A program made the translations under genes and the position numbers. Positions 16,031-24,748 of a DNA stretch of 64,000 bases are shown here, in pieces. The DNA comes from Nostoc linckia NIES-25 (GTDB taxonomy: Bacteria > Cyanobacteriota > Cyanobacteriia > Cyanobacteriales > Nostocaceae): assembly GCF_002368035.1 (NCBI RefSeq), contig NZ_AP018222.1, forward strand, positions 2,706,534 through 2,770,533, written 5' to 3'. Under the pieces are notes generated by a model, which made no database searches, was not told where the DNA came from, and was given only the letters and a program-made list of their open reading frames with translations. Every line of letters begins with the position of its first letter. Position 1 is the stretch's first letter.

Positions 16031-18043
16031 TTAACCCAATAATTGCTTAGCTTTAGCTAACACATTATCAACGCTAAAACCAAACTTCTCTAGACAAACA
16101 CCACCAGGAGCGGAAGCACCAAAGCGATCGATACTAACGATGTCGCCTTCAGTACCTACGTACTTGTGCCAACCGAAACTAGAGCCAGCTTCTACAGCCA
16201 AGCGCTTGGTAACAGCTTTCGGCAATACAGACTCTTTATAAGCTGCGTCCTGTGCTTCAAACAAATCCCACGCAGGTAGGGAAACAACGCGGACTTTTTT
16301 GCCTTCGGCTGTGAGTTTCTCAGCTGCGGTAACGGCGAGGCTCAATTCTGAACCAGTGCCAATTAGGATCAACTCTGGTGTACCGTCGGAATCCACAACG
16401 GTGTATCCACCCTTCGCCACATGTTCAAGCGATGTACCTGCCAAGTTGGGGACATTTTGACGGGTGAATGCTAACAAAGTAGGAGCATTTTGCTTTGCTC
16501 TTTCGATCGCCACCTTATAAGCACCAGAGGTTTCTGTTCCGTCTGCGGGACGAATCACCGTCAAGTTAGGAATAGCCCGCAGGGAAGCTAGGGTTTCAAT
16601 GGGTTGGTGGGTCGGGCCATCTTCACCTTGTCCGATGGAATCGTGAGTCATCACCCAAATTACCCCAGCTTGAGATAGGGCAGATAAGCGGATGGCAGCA
16701 CGCATGTAATCTGTGAAGATCAAGAAGGTCGCGCCGTAGGGAATTAATCCCGAACCGTGCAACGCGATACCATTACAGATGGCACCCATACCGTGTTCCC
16801 GAACGCCAAAGTGGATGTTGGGATTTTGGTATTCCCCTTTTTGAAAGTCGCCTTTACCCTTGATTTCGGTAAGGTTGGAGTGAGTCAAGTCAGCAGAACC
16901 ACCGATCAATTCAGGTAAAACTGCTGCTAGCTTGTTGAGGCAGGTTTCCGAGTGTTTGCGGGTAGGCGCTGCTTTGTCTTCAGCTGTGTAGGTAGGTAGT
17001 ACTTTATCCCAACCATCAGGCAGTGTGTGGTTTAAGTAGCGTTCAAATTCAGCTGCTTCTTGGGGATACTTAGCTTTGTAGTCAGCAAATGCTTTGTTCC
17101 ACTGGTCTTCGTAGCCTGCACCGCGTTCTACAGCTTTGCGTGTATGGTCGAGAACGTCTTGGGGAATTACAAATGGCTCGTATTCCCAACCCAAATTTTT
17201 ACGAGTCAGTGCTACTTCGTCTCCACCCAAAGCAGCACCGTGAACGCCAGCGGTGTTTGCTTTGTTGGGGGAACCGTAACCGATGGTGGTTGTTACCTTA
17301 ATAAAAGAAGGTTTATCGGTGACAGCTTTGGCTGCTTCAATGGCATCGGCAATTCCATCGAGGTCAGTGTTACCTTCTTTGACGTGTTGGACGTGCCAAC
17401 CGTAAGCTTCAAACCGCTTGGAAACATCTTCAGTGAATGCTACATCTGTGGAACCGTCGATGGAAATGTGGTTATCGTCGTACAGAGCGATGAGTTTGCC
17501 TAATCCCAAGTGTCCTGCGAAAGAACAAGCTTCACCGGAAATGCCTTCCATGTTGCAACCGTCACCCAAAATTACGTAGGTGTAATGGTCAACAATTTTG
17601 GCATCGGCTTTGTTGTATTTAGCGGCGAGGTGTGCTTCTGCGATCGCCAAACCGACTCCGTTGGCAATTCCTTGACCTAGTGGCCCAGTGGTGACTTCCA
17701 CGCCTGCGGTCATGAAGTTTTCTGGGTGTCCGGGAGTTTTCGATTCCCATTGACGGAATTGCTTGATATCTTCAATCGATACGCTGTCGAAGCCTGCTAG
17801 GTAGAGCAGGGCATACTGCAACATCGAGCCATGTCCGGCGGACAAGACAAAGCGATCGCGGTTAAACCACTTGGGATTTTTGGGGTTTAACCGCAAAAAG
17901 CGATCCCATAGTACAAAGGCCATGGGAGCCGCGCCCATCGGCAGCCCTGGGTGTCCCGATTTTGCCTTTTCTACGGCGTCAATAGCCAAGAAGCGGATCG
18001 AGTTAATACAAAGTTCTTCGAGGGATTGGGTTGCAACAGCCAT
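16031..18043 (-). CDS. tkt: Transketolase
   Basis: Transketolase moves two-carbon units between ketose and aldose phosphates in the Calvin-Benson cycle and pentose phosphate pathway, using thiamine diphosphate. The 670-residue protein has the usual length. The substrate-site motif GHPGLPMGAAPM is at about residue 30. The TPP/Mg motif begins GDGCNMEG and continues to ALYDDNHISIDG (about 155-190). The Pyr domain has the catalytic Glu region FGVREHGMGAI, and the C-terminal domain is complete. Start is ATG in a cyanobacterial context; a strong terminator follows. The upstream gap holds AGTTAAC tandem repeats. Confidence 0.98.
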   Translation of the reverse strand: MAVATQSLEELCINSIRFLAIDAVEKAKSGHPGLPMGAAPMAFVLWDRFLRLNPKNPKWFNRDRFVLSAGHGSMLQYALLYLAGFDSVSIEDIKQFRQWESKTPGHPENFMTAGVEVTTGPLGQGIANGVGLAIAEAHLAAKYNKADAKIVDHYTYVILGDGCNMEGISGEACSFAGHLGLGKLIALYDDNHISIDGSTDVAFTEDVSKRFEAYGWHVQHVKEGNTDLDGIADAIEAAKAVTDKPSFIKVTTTIGYGSPNKANTAGVHGAALGGDEVALTRKNLGWEYEPFVIPQDVLDHTRKAVERGAGYEDQWNKAFADYKAKYPQEAAEFERYLNHTLPDGWDKVLPTYTAEDKAAPTRKHSETCLNKLAAVLPELIGGSADLTHSNLTEIKGKGDFQKGEYQNPNIHFGVREHGMGAICNGIALHGSGLIPYGATFLIFTDYMRAAIRLSALSQAGVIWVMTHDSIGQGEDGPTHQPIETLASLRAIPNLTVIRPADGTETSGAYKVAIERAKQNAPTLLAFTRQNVPNLAGTSLEHVAKGGYTVVDSDGTPELILIGTGSELSLAVTAAEKLTAEGKKVRVVSLPAWDLFEAQDAAYKESVLPKAVTKRLAVEAGSSFGWHKYVGTEGDIVSIDRFGASAPGGVCLEKFGFSVDNVLAKAKQLLG

Positions 18044-18112
18044 AATATGATTGTTTTTAACGACGGGTTAGCACTCTTTGAGCTTCTCACTCTTACTGGG
18101 TTATTTTTCAAG

Positions 18113-18144
18113 AGTTAACAGTTAACAGTTAACAGTTAACAGTT
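18113..18144. repeat. AGTTAAC heptamer tandem repeat
   Basis: Four exact copies of AGTTAAC plus a partial fifth. Short heptameric repeats of this sort are characteristic of heterocystous cyanobacterial genomes. Confidence 0.95.
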
Positions 18145-18456
18145 TTATTGATTATGGTTTGAGTTTCCCATATAAGCGTGGTAACTGTTCATTGATAACT
18201 GGCACCGATCAAAATTCCCACAGTATCCTCATCATCCCATTCCCGATTGTCGATGGACAAGCGGGATGTCCTGAGTTTCTGGTGATAAATCAAGCTGATA
18301 ATTGGGTCATGTTGAACCCTTAGCTTATATCAGAATGATATTTATGGTACTTTGCACTGGGCAGGAGGCAGGGGACAGGGAAAGATGAGGGAGAGAAATA
18401 ACTTCTGAATTCTGAATTCTGACTTCTGACTCCTGACTCCTGACCCTTGACTTGTT

Positions 18457-19707
18457 TTAAAGGTATTTCTTAAAGGCTAATGTGACATTATGACCGCCAA
18501 ACCCAAAAGAATTGGATAGTGCCACTTCAACTTTTTGAGCGCGGCTAGAGTTTGGCACGTAATCTAAGTCACATTCTGGATCGGGATTTTCGAGGTTGAT
18601 TGTTGGGGGAATTTGGTCGTTAGCGATCGCCAGTACTGTTGCTACTGCTTCAATACCTCCAGAACCGCCCAATAGATGACCTGTCATCGATTTGGTGGAA
18701 CTAATTGCCACTTTATAGGCATGTTCTCCCAAGGCTTTTTTGATGGCTGAGGTTTCAGTTGAATCGTTAGCTGGGGTGCTAGTGCCGTGAGCATTGATGT
18801 AGCTGATTTGTTCGGGAGTTAACCGTGCATCCTTGAGAGCCAGTTCTATGGCTCTAGCTGCGCCTAACCCACCAGGTACCGGGGAAGTCATGTGGTAAGC
18901 GTCGCAGGTCATACCATAACCGATCATTTCGGCATAAATACGAGCGCCGCGAGCGATGGCGTGTTGCAGTTCTTCTAGAATTAAAATTCCTGCACCTTCA
19001 CCCAAAACAAATCCGTCGCGATCGCGGTCAAAGGGGCGGCAAGCATGTGCTGGGTCGTCATTCCGAAAAGAAAGCGCCTTGCAGGCAGCAAATCCAGCCA
19101 CAGACAATGGTGTGACAGCCGCTTCTGTGCCACCACAAATCATTGCTTGGGCGTATCCCCCTTGGATTAAGCGGAAAGCATCTCCAATGGCATTCGAGCC
19201 AGCGGCGCAGGCTGTGACAGCACACGAGTTTGGCCCTTTAGCACCTGTGTGAATTGCTGTTAGTCCTGCTGCCATATTGGCAATCATCATCGGTATCATG
19301 AATGGACTACAGCGATCCGGCCCGCGGTTGAGGTAGACAGTTTGCTGATCTTCTAATACTTTGATGCCACCGACGCCAGAACCGATCGTGACACCCACCT
19401 GTTCCGCGTTTAAGTCATTGATAACTAACTGCGCGTCAGATATAGCTTGTTTTGCTCCTGCAACCCCAAATTGGGCAAATCGATCCATCCGCTTGGCCTC
19501 TTTGCGCTCCAAGTAATCATGTGGATCGAAGTTTTTCACTTCACCAGCAATGCGGCAATCATGGCGAGACGCATCAAAAAATGTGATGTAGTCAATGCCA
19601 TTGCGTCCACTTAATAATCCATCCCAATATTCTGTTGCTGTGTTACCAATAGGTGTAATCGCGCCAACACCAGTTACAACAACGCGTTTACGTGTAAGAT
19701 CTGTCAT
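18457..19707 (-). CDS. fabF: 3-oxoacyl-ACP synthase II (FabF)
   Basis: The condensing enzyme of type II fatty acid synthesis extends acyl-ACP with malonyl-ACP in the cytoplasm. The 416-residue sequence contains the active-site Cys167 in VTACAAGS, the His in NAHGTSTPAND (about 309) and the His in STKSMTGHLLGGSG (about 345), with the GFGGHN glycine-rich C-terminus. It lies on the same strand downstream of acpP, the usual acpP-fabF arrangement, here separated by 300 bases that include a GC-rich repeat. ATG start. Assignment is secure. Confidence 0.97.
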   Translation of the reverse strand: MTDLTRKRVVVTGVGAITPIGNTATEYWDGLLSGRNGIDYITFFDASRHDCRIAGEVKNFDPHDYLERKEAKRMDRFAQFGVAGAKQAISDAQLVINDLNAEQVGVTIGSGVGGIKVLEDQQTVYLNRGPDRCSPFMIPMMIANMAAGLTAIHTGAKGPNSCAVTACAAGSNAIGDAFRLIQGGYAQAMICGGTEAAVTPLSVAGFAACKALSFRNDDPAHACRPFDRDRDGFVLGEGAGILILEELQHAIARGARIYAEMIGYGMTCDAYHMTSPVPGGLGAARAIELALKDARLTPEQISYINAHGTSTPANDSTETSAIKKALGEHAYKVAISSTKSMTGHLLGGSGGIEAVATVLAIANDQIPPTINLENPDPECDLDYVPNSSRAQKVEVALSNSFGFGGHNVTLAFKKYL

Positions 19708-19734
19708 GATTCAGTTAAAGGTGGCGAAAAAGCG

Positions 19735-19905
19735 AAAAGTCTAGCCAGTGCGCCCTTGCGGGTTTCCCGACTTGAAGCACCTGGCGTCGGTGCGCCGGCT
19801 TTTGGCGATGGAGTAGCGATTCGCCGTGCTTGCGAGCGTCTGCCTGCGGCAACGCCAAGGGCGAATTGTTAGTGTAGCGTTAGCGACTGTGCGTAACGTC
19901 ACTTT
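19735..19905. repeat. GC-rich dispersed intergenic repeat between acpP and fabF
   Basis: About 170 bases, much more GC-rich than the surroundings, with several short inverted repeats (for example ATTCGCC/GGCGAAT and GTGCGCC...). There is no open frame with coding character. It resembles the GC-rich palindromic repeats common in Nostoc and lies inside what is normally a tight acpP-fabF operon. Confidence 0.6.
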
Positions 19906-20007
19906 TTAAGACGAAGCAGGCAAAAAATTTGAGATTAGCGACTAGGTACTGGTGACTAGGTGCGAGAGAAAAATCTTCCCAATCCCCAATCCCCAATCCC
20001 CGATCGA

Positions 20008-20262
20008 TTAAGCTGATGTGGTAACTTTGTTGCTAATGTAATTTACAGCGTCTTGAACTGTTAAAATTCCTTCGGCAGCTTCGTCAGGAATTTCAATATC
20101 AAATTCTTCTTCCAAAGCCATTACTAATTCAACGGTATCTAAGGAATCAGCGCCTAAATCTTCCATAAATGTGGATTCTGGTTTGATTGTGGCAGCGTCG
20201 TCAACGCTAAGTTGTTCGGCGACGATTTTTTTAACTTTGTCAAAAAGTTCCGTTTGGCTCAT
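20008..20262 (-). CDS. acpP: Acyl carrier protein
   Basis: An 84-residue acidic four-helix carrier protein. The phosphopantetheine attachment site is Ser40 in GADSLDTVELV. It shuttles acyl chains between the enzymes of fatty acid and lipid A synthesis (fabF and lpxD are both nearby). The ATG at 20262 has a GAGGA ribosome-binding site at suitable spacing; a TTG three codons upstream is not needed. It is transcribed toward fabF. Confidence 0.97.
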   Translation of the reverse strand: MSQTELFDKVKKIVAEQLSVDDAATIKPESTFMEDLGADSLDTVELVMALEEEFDIEIPDEAAEGILTVQDAVNYISNKVTTSA

Positions 20263-20533
20263 AGATATCAAGTCCTCAACTAATTGCTAGAATCTGCTCA
20301 TTATAGGAGACATTTTTTTGAGCATATACATCTTATCGTCAAGCGCGATCGCCCGCACACTGCCAACGATTTTTCTGTTAGAAAACTCTTGCCCAGAGTC
20401 AAAAGAATCGCTGAGTTTTCTTCGATCGGTTGAACAGTAGGGCGCGGTACGCCATCGCCGACACTATGTAAATGCTTTTGTTTTCCGATTGATTATTGTC
20501 TAGAGCGATCGCTCTAACCCAAACTATACTTAT

Positions 20534-21442
20534 ATGCTATCTCAGACACTGAAATACGCTTACTTTCCTGGTTGTGTTGCCCAAGGAGCATGTCGGGAAC
20601 TTTATCAATCAACTCAAGCCCTCACTCAAGCACTGGGCATTCAACTAGTCGAACTTAAAAAAGCCGCTTGCTGTGGTTCCGGTACTTTTAAAGAAGATTC
20701 CCAACTGCTGGAAGATACAGTCAACGCCAGAAATATTGCCCTAGCAGAAGAATTAAATCTACCGTTGCTTACCCATTGCAGCACTTGTCAAGGTGTTATC
20801 GGTCACGTCAACGAACATCTAAAGGAATGCCAAACTACTAACCCTAACTATATTGAACAGGTTAATAGCTTGCTGCACAAAGAAGGCTGTTCGCCTTATC
20901 GCGGCAGCACTGATGTTAAACATCTCCTCTACGCCTTAGTAACAGATTACGGTTTAGAGGAAATTACCAAACGTGTGACTCGGAAATTAACTGGATTAAA
21001 ATGCGCGGCTTTTTATGGCTGTTATCTCCTCCGCGCTCAAAAGTCGATGCCTTATGACGATCCTTTCCAACCAGAAGCGATGGAAAATGTTTTTCGGGCG
21101 GTGGGTGCAACACCAATTTATTACCGAGGTCGCACGCAATGTTGTGGTTGGCCGCTGTCTAGTTATGCCACTACCCAATCTTTTAAAATGGCGGGGATGC
21201 ATATTCAGGAAGCCTTAGCTTTAGGTGCTGACTGTATGGTTACACCTTGTCCTCTGTGCCATTTAAATTTAGATTCCCGCCAGCCAGAGGTAGAAAAGGT
21301 AATCGAACAAAGGCTAGGCTTGCCAGTCTTACATTTACCCCAGTTGATTGCTTTGGCTGTTGGAGTCAGTCCAAAAGAACTGGGTTTAGAACGTCACATT
21401 GTTTCTACAAAGCCAGTGTTAGAGAAATTGGGCTTTTTTTAA
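20534..21442 (+). CDS. HdrB-like CCG-domain iron-sulfur protein
   Basis: A 302-residue protein with two cysteine-rich CCG domains, as in heterodisulfide reductase subunit B and SdhE/GlpC C-terminal parts. First domain: PGCVAQGAC...KKAACCGSG...THCSTCQG (residues about 11-90). Second domain: YGCYLLR...QCCGWPLS...TPCPLCHLNLD (about 160-245). These cysteines bind unusual non-cubane [4Fe-4S] clusters. In cyanobacteria the gene occurs without HdrA/HdrC partners and has been linked by annotation to succinate dehydrogenase-like or thiol-redox functions; the actual electron partners are unknown. ATG start; no clear ribosome-binding site. It is followed by tandem heptamer repeats. Confidence 0.85.
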   Translation: MLSQTLKYAYFPGCVAQGACRELYQSTQALTQALGIQLVELKKAACCGSGTFKEDSQLLEDTVNARNIALAEELNLPLLTHCSTCQGVIGHVNEHLKECQTTNPNYIEQVNSLLHKEGCSPYRGSTDVKHLLYALVTDYGLEEITKRVTRKLTGLKCAAFYGCYLLRAQKSMPYDDPFQPEAMENVFRAVGATPIYYRGRTQCCGWPLSSYATTQSFKMAGMHIQEALALGADCMVTPCPLCHLNLDSRQPEVEKVIEQRLGLPVLHLPQLIALAVGVSPKELGLERHIVSTKPVLEKLGFF

Positions 21443-21444
21443 TT

Positions 21445-21530
21445 GTCATTAGTCATTAGTCATTAGTCATTTGTCATTAGTCATTAGTCATTTGTCATTA
21501 GCAAAAGACTAAGAATTAATGACTAATGAC
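21445..21530. repeat. GTCATTA heptamer array with inverted counterpart
   Basis: Roughly eight GTCATTA/GTCATTT heptamers (21445-21501) are followed by the complementary TAATGACTAATGAC (21517-21530), so the array can fold back into a hairpin after the HdrB-like gene. It is a typical Nostocales short tandem repeat and may serve as terminator. Confidence 0.85.
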
Positions 21531-21537
21531 TTCTACT

Positions 21538-21557
21538 AAGTAAGTCGGTGGGAAAAA
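21538..21557. mobile_element. Solitary MITE family C end
   Basis: AAGTAAGTCGGTGGGAAAAA matches the terminal repeat of the 41759-41930 element (AAGTAAGTCGGCGAGAAAAA, read from its right end). The other end is not found, so this is a solo or decayed end. Confidence 0.6.
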
Positions 21558-21594
21558 CACAACTGTTTAAGAAAAATAATGAAGCTACAACCCT

Positions 21595-21665
21595 CTTCCC
21601 TCCTGCCTCCTGCCCCCTGCCCCCTGCCCCCTGCCTCCTGCCCCCTGCCTCCTGCCTCCTGCCTC
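21595..21665. repeat. C-rich CCTCCTGCCCCCTGC tandem repeat
   Basis: Imperfect heptamers of CCTCCTG/CCCCCTG type precede the 3' end of lpxD. Non-coding. Confidence 0.85.
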
Positions 21666-21692
21666 ATCCCAACTACAAATATTTACGCGGTT

Positions 21693-22736
21693 CTACTTGT
21701 TGAATTTACGTTGCAATTGTTTTAACGATTGATAGATATCTGGCAAGCGATGATAAATGGCAGAAGCCTTGAGATATACTTTGTGGGGCACTGCGGGAGT
21801 TCCAGAGACAATTTCTCCTGGTGGAACGTCGCTGTGAATACCACTTTTAGCAGATGCGATCGCCCCATCTCCTATTTTCACTTGATTGGCGATTCCTACT
21901 TGTCCAGCTAAAATAACGCGATTCCCCAGTTTGACACCCCCAGCCATGCCGGCTTGGCCTGCGATCGCACAACCAGCACCTATTTGAGAACCATGACCGA
22001 TTTGCACTAAGTTGTCAATTACTGTGTTGCGACCTACTCGTGTTTCTCCCACCGCTGGACGGTCAATGGCGCTGTTGGAGCCAACTACCACACCATCTTC
22101 TAACACTGTATAGCCGGATTGTTCCATTTTTAACCAACCAGTGCGGGTAGGAACAAAACCAAAACCTTCCGCACCGATGACAGCGCCACTGAAAATTACG
22201 CAATCTGCGCCGATGTGTGTCCGTTCGTGGATGGTGCAATTGGCGTGTAAGATAGTGCGATCGCCTATTTTCACATCTGGATAAACTACAACATTGGGAT
22301 GGATAATTACACTATTACCAACTTCCACCCCTTGTTCAATCACAACGTGAGGGCCAATATAAACATCACTACCAATTTTCGCCGTAGGGTGAATTACAGC
22401 GCTGGGATGAATTTCTGGGGCTGGGCGATATGGTTGGTAAAAAATTGCGATCGCTTTAGCAAATAACAGTCGCGGTTCTGGAGTGGTTAGCCAAACGATA
22501 CGACGTTCTTGGGCGATGGCCTGTAACTTTTCATCCTGGGGCAAAATTAAAGCACTGGCATTAGTCTTAGCAATGGAAGATCCAAATTTTGCTCCCTCCA
22601 CGTAGCTGAGATTACCGTTATTAGCTTCATCAATAGCGGCTACTCCGCTAATATCTGGATCGTGGTTGGGATTCACACTCAGGCTATTAGCTGTAGCTGC
22701 GTCGCTGAATTTGTGTAGGATTTCGCTGAATTTCAT
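21693..22736 (-). CDS. lpxD: UDP-3-O-acylglucosamine N-acyltransferase (LpxD)
   Basis: LpxD transfers the second acyl chain onto UDP-3-O-acyl-glucosamine in lipid A biosynthesis, using acyl-ACP. The N-terminal uridine-binding domain (about residues 1-105) is followed by a left-handed parallel beta-helix of hexapeptide repeats (about 105-320, IHPTAKIGSDVYIGPHVVIEQG...), and a C-terminal helical tail. The catalytic His lies in IDNLVQIGHGSQIG. I use the ATG at 22736 (MKFSEILHKF); an in-frame start five codons upstream lacks support. The gene stands alone, away from lpxC-fabZ-lpxA, which is usual for cyanobacteria. Confidence 0.94.
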   Translation of the reverse strand: MKFSEILHKFSDAATANSLSVNPNHDPDISGVAAIDEANNGNLSYVEGAKFGSSIAKTNASALILPQDEKLQAIAQERRIVWLTTPEPRLLFAKAIAIFYQPYRPAPEIHPSAVIHPTAKIGSDVYIGPHVVIEQGVEVGNSVIIHPNVVVYPDVKIGDRTILHANCTIHERTHIGADCVIFSGAVIGAEGFGFVPTRTGWLKMEQSGYTVLEDGVVVGSNSAIDRPAVGETRVGRNTVIDNLVQIGHGSQIGAGCAIAGQAGMAGGVKLGNRVILAGQVGIANQVKIGDGAIASAKSGIHSDVPPGEIVSGTPAVPHKVYLKASAIYHRLPDIYQSLKQLQRKFNK

Positions 22737-22970
22737 TAGTAAAAAACGCAAATCAAGTTCTAGGGTTATTACATCAGTAACACGCTAAGATACCATTGCG
22801 TTTGTCAATCAGCAATTATACTGTCGAAATCTCAAAAAACCAGATCCCGTAACGAGAATTAGGGAGATGGGGAGATGGCCAGATGAGGGAGAAGGTAATT
22901 CTTCTTTCCCCCCATCTCCCCATACCCTTATCCCCCCATCCTCTTTCCATGCCCAATGCCGCATACCTTT

Positions 22971-23702
22971 TTAGCTTTGTAAAGCTAGCGCTTCTTTTTC
23001 AAGATTTTCATCCATCCAAGAAAACATATCAGCAATTGATTTAACCATATCTTGGACTCCATCACGAAAGAGTTCAATATCTTTTTCTGACTTGGTGTAG
23101 AGTTGGGTTACTTGAATCAATTCATCTGTATGTTCTGGATCTAAGTGGCAATGGATATGAAAATATTCAATTGTATGGTCATCAATCCCCTGAAATATTT
23201 TGCGAAGCCCTTGAATATAGTTGGTGAAGATTGCAGGTAGAACTTGTTCAATTGCAGCAAATCTGCCTAAGGAACGCACTATAGGTTCATCATCACAAAA
23301 CTCGAATTTCTTAAAGCGTAACGCTGGAATCAGAAATGCTCCATCGTCTGCATTCACATCAATTTTAGGACAACCAATACCTTCCATAAACCGCATAAAA
23401 AGTGCTACATGAGCAAGGTCTGGCTTGAGTTGTCCATGCTCTGTAAAAGCATTTTCTAGCATAATCGTTCTAGCGTAGTAGCTATCCATTTTTGATGCAA
23501 CTTTCAAGAAAGCCATATTGAATCTATTTGAGCCAGGTAGCATTTTCATCGCAAACTTGCGTATTGCGTCTTGTGAAAATTCTCCTTTAGCAAAACGTTG
23601 CACAAAGGGATGTAGAGATAAATCCTGTGCAGTTGTTATCTCTGATAAAACTTGGTGGAGTTGCTTGGATATCTGAGTATCTAAAGAAAGAAGTGTGGTC
23701 AT
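22971..23702 (-). CDS. CADD-like heme-oxygenase-fold diiron protein (DUF3865)
   Basis: A 243-residue all-helical protein of the iron-containing redox enzyme / TENA-PqqC-CADD superfamily. Likely metal ligands: Glu83 and His89 in MLENAFTEHG, Glu152 in IEQVLPA, and H184-x3-D188-x2-H191 in HIHCHLDPEH; the last pattern equals that of chlamydial CADD (H174, D178, H181, from memory). Chlamydial CADD makes p-aminobenzoate from its own tyrosine; a Nostoc punctiforme DUF3865 protein was solved structurally as CADD-like, also from memory. No folate or secondary-metabolite gene is adjacent, so the substrate is open. ATG start. A 1-kb gene-free region lies upstream. Confidence 0.8.
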   Translation of the reverse strand: MTTLLSLDTQISKQLHQVLSEITTAQDLSLHPFVQRFAKGEFSQDAIRKFAMKMLPGSNRFNMAFLKVASKMDSYYARTIMLENAFTEHGQLKPDLAHVALFMRFMEGIGCPKIDVNADDGAFLIPALRFKKFEFCDDEPIVRSLGRFAAIEQVLPAIFTNYIQGLRKIFQGIDDHTIEYFHIHCHLDPEHTDELIQVTQLYTKSEKDIELFRDGVQDMVKSIADMFSWMDENLEKEALALQS

Positions 23703-24709
23703 TTCTTTTACTTAACAGTGGGTTGTTGTTTGATGCTGAATTGTCTAGTTTTACGCGAATCATGAATAATTAATCGCGCAGTTTGCATAGCAAAAAATGC
23801 ATATATTTTCTAACTATGCTTTAGACTTTATTTGCAAACTATCAAAAAACTTAGAGTCTCTAGATTTTTGGCAAGCAAGTATGAAAATTGACATGATCCC
23901 ACCGTAATTTTGGCGTAAATCTCAAAATTTATACTCCCCAAAAATCTAAATTTTGGTTAGCTAAGCTGTATTGTTAATATTGCTGAGCAATTTGCTACGC
24001 CTCTAAGTATAGCAATTTCAGTATAAGCTCGGTTTTCTTCCTGAATCAGATATTAATATCTAATCTTTTTATACGCAAGAATAAAAATATCTGTTGACCA
24101 AATCTTTATTTTTTAAAACTGTTTATTAATTTTGTATAAAATTATCAATTAACTTCTGTGTTATGACATTTTACTCAGTCTCCAAATACTCTAAAATTTG
24201 CCATAAAATCCAGTATATTGAAGAAGGACTGACCGGAGCATAAAGCTTACAGTCAAAGGATGTAGAGTGTAGAATATAAGATTTATCCTTACTTAGATAT
24301 AGTTAATTTTCTGTTTTTTTATGGCGTTTTTATAACTGGTCTAAATAATTCACCTATGAGTTTAAGTTGTGGGTAAGATCTCATAAACATAGTAATTCAA
24401 TTCATCTAAATACTAATAATTTGATACTAAATAAGCAAAAGAGACTAAAAAACTTTAGATAAGGGATGTTTAGGAGGTTTTACTAATACTAACTTGATAT
24501 ATTTGCAATTTTCTCAACTTGTAACTAAACATGGTTTATGCTGCAATGAGTGAAACACATGTTCAATGAGCATACCTATCAAGATTTTGCTGTACGATAA
24601 TCTAAGTAAAATAACGTTATCAGGTATTAAAATTGCAACAGCAAGGATTAGTGGTAGCGAGGGAGGAAAAAGAACTGCTTTAATCTTGACTTAGATAACT
24701 TTTCTGCTC
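23703..24709. other. 1-kb AT-rich gene-free region
   Basis: No frame with coding character on either strand, no RNA gene or inverted-repeat element recognised. It separates divergent genes (the diiron protein and the hybrid kinase) and must hold both promoters. Confidence 0.6.
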
Positions 24710-24748
24710 TTGTCTAACTATTTGCAGTTGTCTGGTGTAATTACAGCA

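Noticed and set aside
17060..17503. 147-codon plus-strand frame inside tkt
   Set aside because: Antisense shadow of transketolase, which is unambiguous on the other strand.
18068..18090. CIRCE-like TTAGCACTC upstream of tkt
   Set aside because: Only one half-site; the GAGTGCTAA partner at the right spacing is missing.
21445..21530. CRISPR array
   Set aside because: Heptamer repeats without spacers; a short tandem repeat, not CRISPR.
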